NCBI RefSeq assembly: GCF_004799515.1
Contig: NZ_SSMX01000007.1
Span: 1-64,000 of the forward strand
DNA: 64,000 nt
Reading direction: 5' to 3'
DNA from: Phenylobacterium sp.
GTDB taxonomy: Bacteria > Pseudomonadota > Alphaproteobacteria > Caulobacterales > Caulobacteraceae
Positions 62,235-64,000 of the stretch are shown one piece after another. Made by a program: the position numbers and the translations under genes. Numbering within the stretch: position 1 is the stretch's first letter; each line of letters starts with the position of its first letter. The notes under the pieces were generated by a model, which saw nothing but the letters and a program-made list of their open reading frames with translations, had not been told where the DNA came from and searched no databases.

Positions 62235-62244
62235 TCGGCCCAAA

Positions 62245-63783
62245 TCACTCCGCCGCGTGCTTCCAGGCCGCAGGGGCGAGGTCGGCCCAACGCACGAAAC
62301 TGCGGCGCGGCTCGGCGCCGGCCGCCGGGAAGTCGGCGCGGAAGTGGCCGCCGCGGCTTTCCTGGCGGGCCAGCGCGCCGGCCGCCACCAGGCGGGCGGC
62401 GACCAGGGGCGCGGCGCGGCCGTGGCCGGCCTCCAGGGTGTCGATGGCGTCGAGCAGGCGGGTCAGGCCGGCTGCGTCGCGCACCACGCCGGCGTCGCGG
62501 CTCATGGCCTGGCGCAGGGCCTGGAGGGCCTCACCGGGCAGCTCGGGCGCGACCAGCCGCACCAGGCGTGCGGGCGGGGGCGGCGCTTCGGCCGCCGCCG
62601 CGCGCCCGGCGCGGGCGCCAAAGACGGCGGCTTCCAGCAAGGAGTTGGAGGCCAGGCGGTTCGCGCCATGCACACCGGTCGAGGCGCATTCCCCGGCGGC
62701 GAAGAGGCCGGCCAGGGAGGTGCGGCCCTCGGCGTCCGTGGCGATCCCGCCCATGTGGTAGTGGCAGGCCGGCGCCACCGGGATCGGCTCGACGCGGGGG
62801 TCGACGCCGCCGGCCAGGCAGGCGGCGAAGACGGCGGGGAATTCGTGGGGGAAGGCCTCGCCCACCGCGGCGCGGGCGTCGAGGAAGGCGCCGCGGCCGG
62901 CCTCACGCTCGGCGTGGATGGCGCGGGCGACCACGTCGCGCGGGGCGAGCTCGGCGTCGCGGTGATAGCGGCCCATGAACCGTTCGCCGCCCGCGTCCAC
63001 CAGCACCGCGCCCTCGCCGCGCAGGGCCTCGGTAGCCAGCGGGGCGGGATCGCCGCCGATGTCGATGGCGGTGGGATGGAACTGCACGAACTCCGGGTCG
63101 CCCAGGACCGCGCCGGCCAGGGCGGCCAGGCCCAGGCCCTCGCCCTTCAGCTCGGCGGGGGTGGTGGTGACCGCGTAGAGGCCGCCGATCCCGCCAGTGG
63201 CCAGGATCACCGCCGGGGCGGCGATCTCGACCAGGCCGCCCCCGAAATCATCTGAGCGTTCGGCGATCACGCCGCGCACCCGGCCCTCGGCGTCCTGCAG
63301 GAGGCCGCGCAGGCGATGGCCGGACCGGACCTCGATGTGGGGGGCGGCGAGCACGGCGGCCAGCACGGCGTGCATGATCTCGGCGCCGGCCTGGTCGCCC
63401 TTCACGCGGGCGACGCGGGCGCGCGAGTGGGCGGCCTCCAGGCTCTGGGCGAAGGCGCCGTCCTTCGTGCGGTCGAAGGGCGCGCCGAGATCGGCCAGGG
63501 CGCGGACGGCGGCGGGGCCTTCCTGCGTCAGGAGGCGCGCCATGCCCGCATCGACCAGGCCCGCGCCGGCGGCCACGGTGTCGGCGGCATGGCTTTCCGG
63601 GGTGTCGCCGTCGGAGAGCGCCGCGGCCATGCCGCCCTGCGCCCAGGCCGAGGAGCAGCCCTGGTTCAGCGGCGCATCGGTCAGCACCAGCGCCTTGCGT
63701 GGCGCGGCGGCCAGGGCGGCGGAGAGGCCGGCCAGGCCCGCGCCCACGATCAGGACGCCGTCATGGGTCAGGCGCTCGGCCAT
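62245..63783 (-). CDS. nadB: L-aspartate oxidase
   Basis: This 512-residue flavoprotein oxidises aspartate to iminoaspartate, the first step of NAD synthesis. It has the FAD-binding [14 protein letters not shown], the NadB phrase [13 protein letters not shown], the substrate-region [20 protein letters not shown] and [14 protein letters not shown] [20 protein letters not shown]. The length matches the family. Its ATG overlaps the nadA stop by three bases, so nadA-nadB-nadC is one coupled operon. Confidence 0.96.
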   Translation of the reverse strand: MAERLTHDGVLIVGAGLAGLSAALAAAPRKALVLTDAPLNQGCSSAWAQGGMAAALSDGDTPESHAADTVAAGAGLVDAGMARLLTQEGPAAVRALADLGAPFDRTKDGAFAQSLEAAHSRARVARVKGDQAGAEIMHAVLAAVLAAPHIEVRSGHRLRGLLQDAEGRVRGVIAERSDDFGGGLVEIAAPAVILATGGIGGLYAVTTTPAELKGEGLGLAALAGAVLGDPEFVQFHPTAIDIGGDPAPLATEALRGEGAVLVDAGGERFMGRYHRDAELAPRDVVARAIHAEREAGRGAFLDARAAVGEAFPHEFPAVFAACLAGGVDPRVEPIPVAPACHYHMGGIATDAEGRTSLAGLFAAGECASTGVHGANRLASNSLLEAAVFGARAGRAAAAEAPPPPARLVRLVAPELPGEALQALRQAMSRDAGVVRDAAGLTRLLDAIDTLEAGHGRAAPLVAARLVAAGALARQESRGGHFRADFPAAGAEPRRSFVRWADLAPAAWKHAAE

Positions 63784-64000
63784 CAGATCAGCTCGACGTC
63801 CACATGGTGGCGCGCCTTGACCAGGTCGTAGCGGGCCGGCGTGGCCGGGGGCGGCAGATCGACCATGCGCTGCACGGCCAGGCGGGCGCGCTCGGCGATG
63901 GCGGGATCGACGGTGACCTCGTGACGGCCGGTCAGCAGGGTCTCGTAGATGTTCTCCAGCGTGATCCGCTTCATGTGCGGGCAGAGGTTGCAGGGCCGCA
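63783..64000 (-). CDS. nadA: Quinolinate synthase A, C-terminal part (runs off window)
   Basis: The last 72 or so codons of nadA are present on the minus strand. They begin at the window edge with [20 protein letters not shown], where the first Cys is an iron-sulphur cluster ligand typical of NadA, and end [18 protein letters not shown]. NadA condenses iminoaspartate with dihydroxyacetone phosphate to quinolinate using a [4Fe-4S] cluster. The 5' part lies beyond base 64000. The stop overlaps the nadB start. Confidence 0.95.
   Translation of the reverse strand, partial: RPCNLCPHMKRITLENIYETLLTGRHEVTVDPAIAERARLAVQRMVDLPPPATPARYDLVKARHHVDVELI

Overview
The window is about 70% G+C, densely packed with genes on both strands, and reads as the chromosome of a free-living alphaproteobacterium of the Caulobacterales, most likely Phenylobacterium or a close Caulobacter relative. 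The pointers are a SciP (DUF1153) CtrA-inhibitor gene beside flgE/flgD/fliK with flgK/flgL divergent from them, sigma-54-type flagellar promoters, CtrA-like motifs, a PEPxxWA-CTERM protein, and many GTG/TTG starts. I see no phage, insertion sequence, CRISPR array, rRNA or tRNA. Genus assignment is inference.

Layout. 0-7.7 kb: nitrilase/DUF1178 pair, clpB with a heat-shock-like promoter, small exported proteins, a DUF3667 membrane protein, arfB. 7.7-9.7 kb: a leader peptide with a complete attenuator fold ahead of a YhhY-like acetyltransferase, then ilvC. 9.9-24 kb: a very large tricorn-like S41 protease, a CgeB-like glycosyltransferase, DUF2189, rsgA with an upstream mini-ORF, an exported protein with a probable ATT start, a TrmN6-like methyltransferase divergent from a polyprenyl diphosphate synthase, a haem-oxygenase-fold diiron protein, fumC, and a YbjQ-RusA-DUF2007 operon. 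24-32 kb: the flagellar block sciP, flgE, flgD, fliK (minus) and flgK, flgL (plus). 32-43 kb: mnmA, a thiolase, small proteins, uvrB, an alpha/beta hydrolase behind a 19-bp palindromic operator, a SleB hydrolase. 43-52 kb: DUF1003, an M3 oligopeptidase, a divergent GlxA-type regulator/DJ-1 pair, an aldo/keto reductase and M24 peptidase pair, two coupled tiny genes (one only 51 codons), SRPBCC and a zinc alcohol dehydrogenase. 52-57.5 kb: DipZ divergent from a sorbosone-dehydrogenase/cytochrome c fusion and a PEBP protein, then a PEP-CTERM protein. 57.7-64 kb: a DHA2 efflux pump, a GFA protein, coniferyl aldehyde dehydrogenase behind a palindrome, and nadC-nadB-nadA, the last running off the end.

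How the parts work together. fliK-flgD-flgE and flgK-flgL make the hook and hook-filament junction; they leave from opposed GG-N10-GC promoters in one 467-bp region, and SciP links the block to CtrA cell-cycle control. nadA-nadB-nadC (with overlapping ends) make quinolinate and nicotinate mononucleotide. DipZ and its divergent dehydrogenase form an envelope redox unit.

Four long imperfect palindromes (about 9.7, 33.5, 37.4 and 56.6 kb) look like one dispersed intergenic repeat family; a different hairpin cluster lies at 35.8 kb. I found no clearly new multi-gene defence or biosynthetic system. The best candidates for novelty are regulatory: the attenuator at 7.75 kb, the orphan palindromic operators at 41.28 and 61.31 kb, the dyad-rich sciP upstream region, and a sigma-F-like promoter before dipZ.
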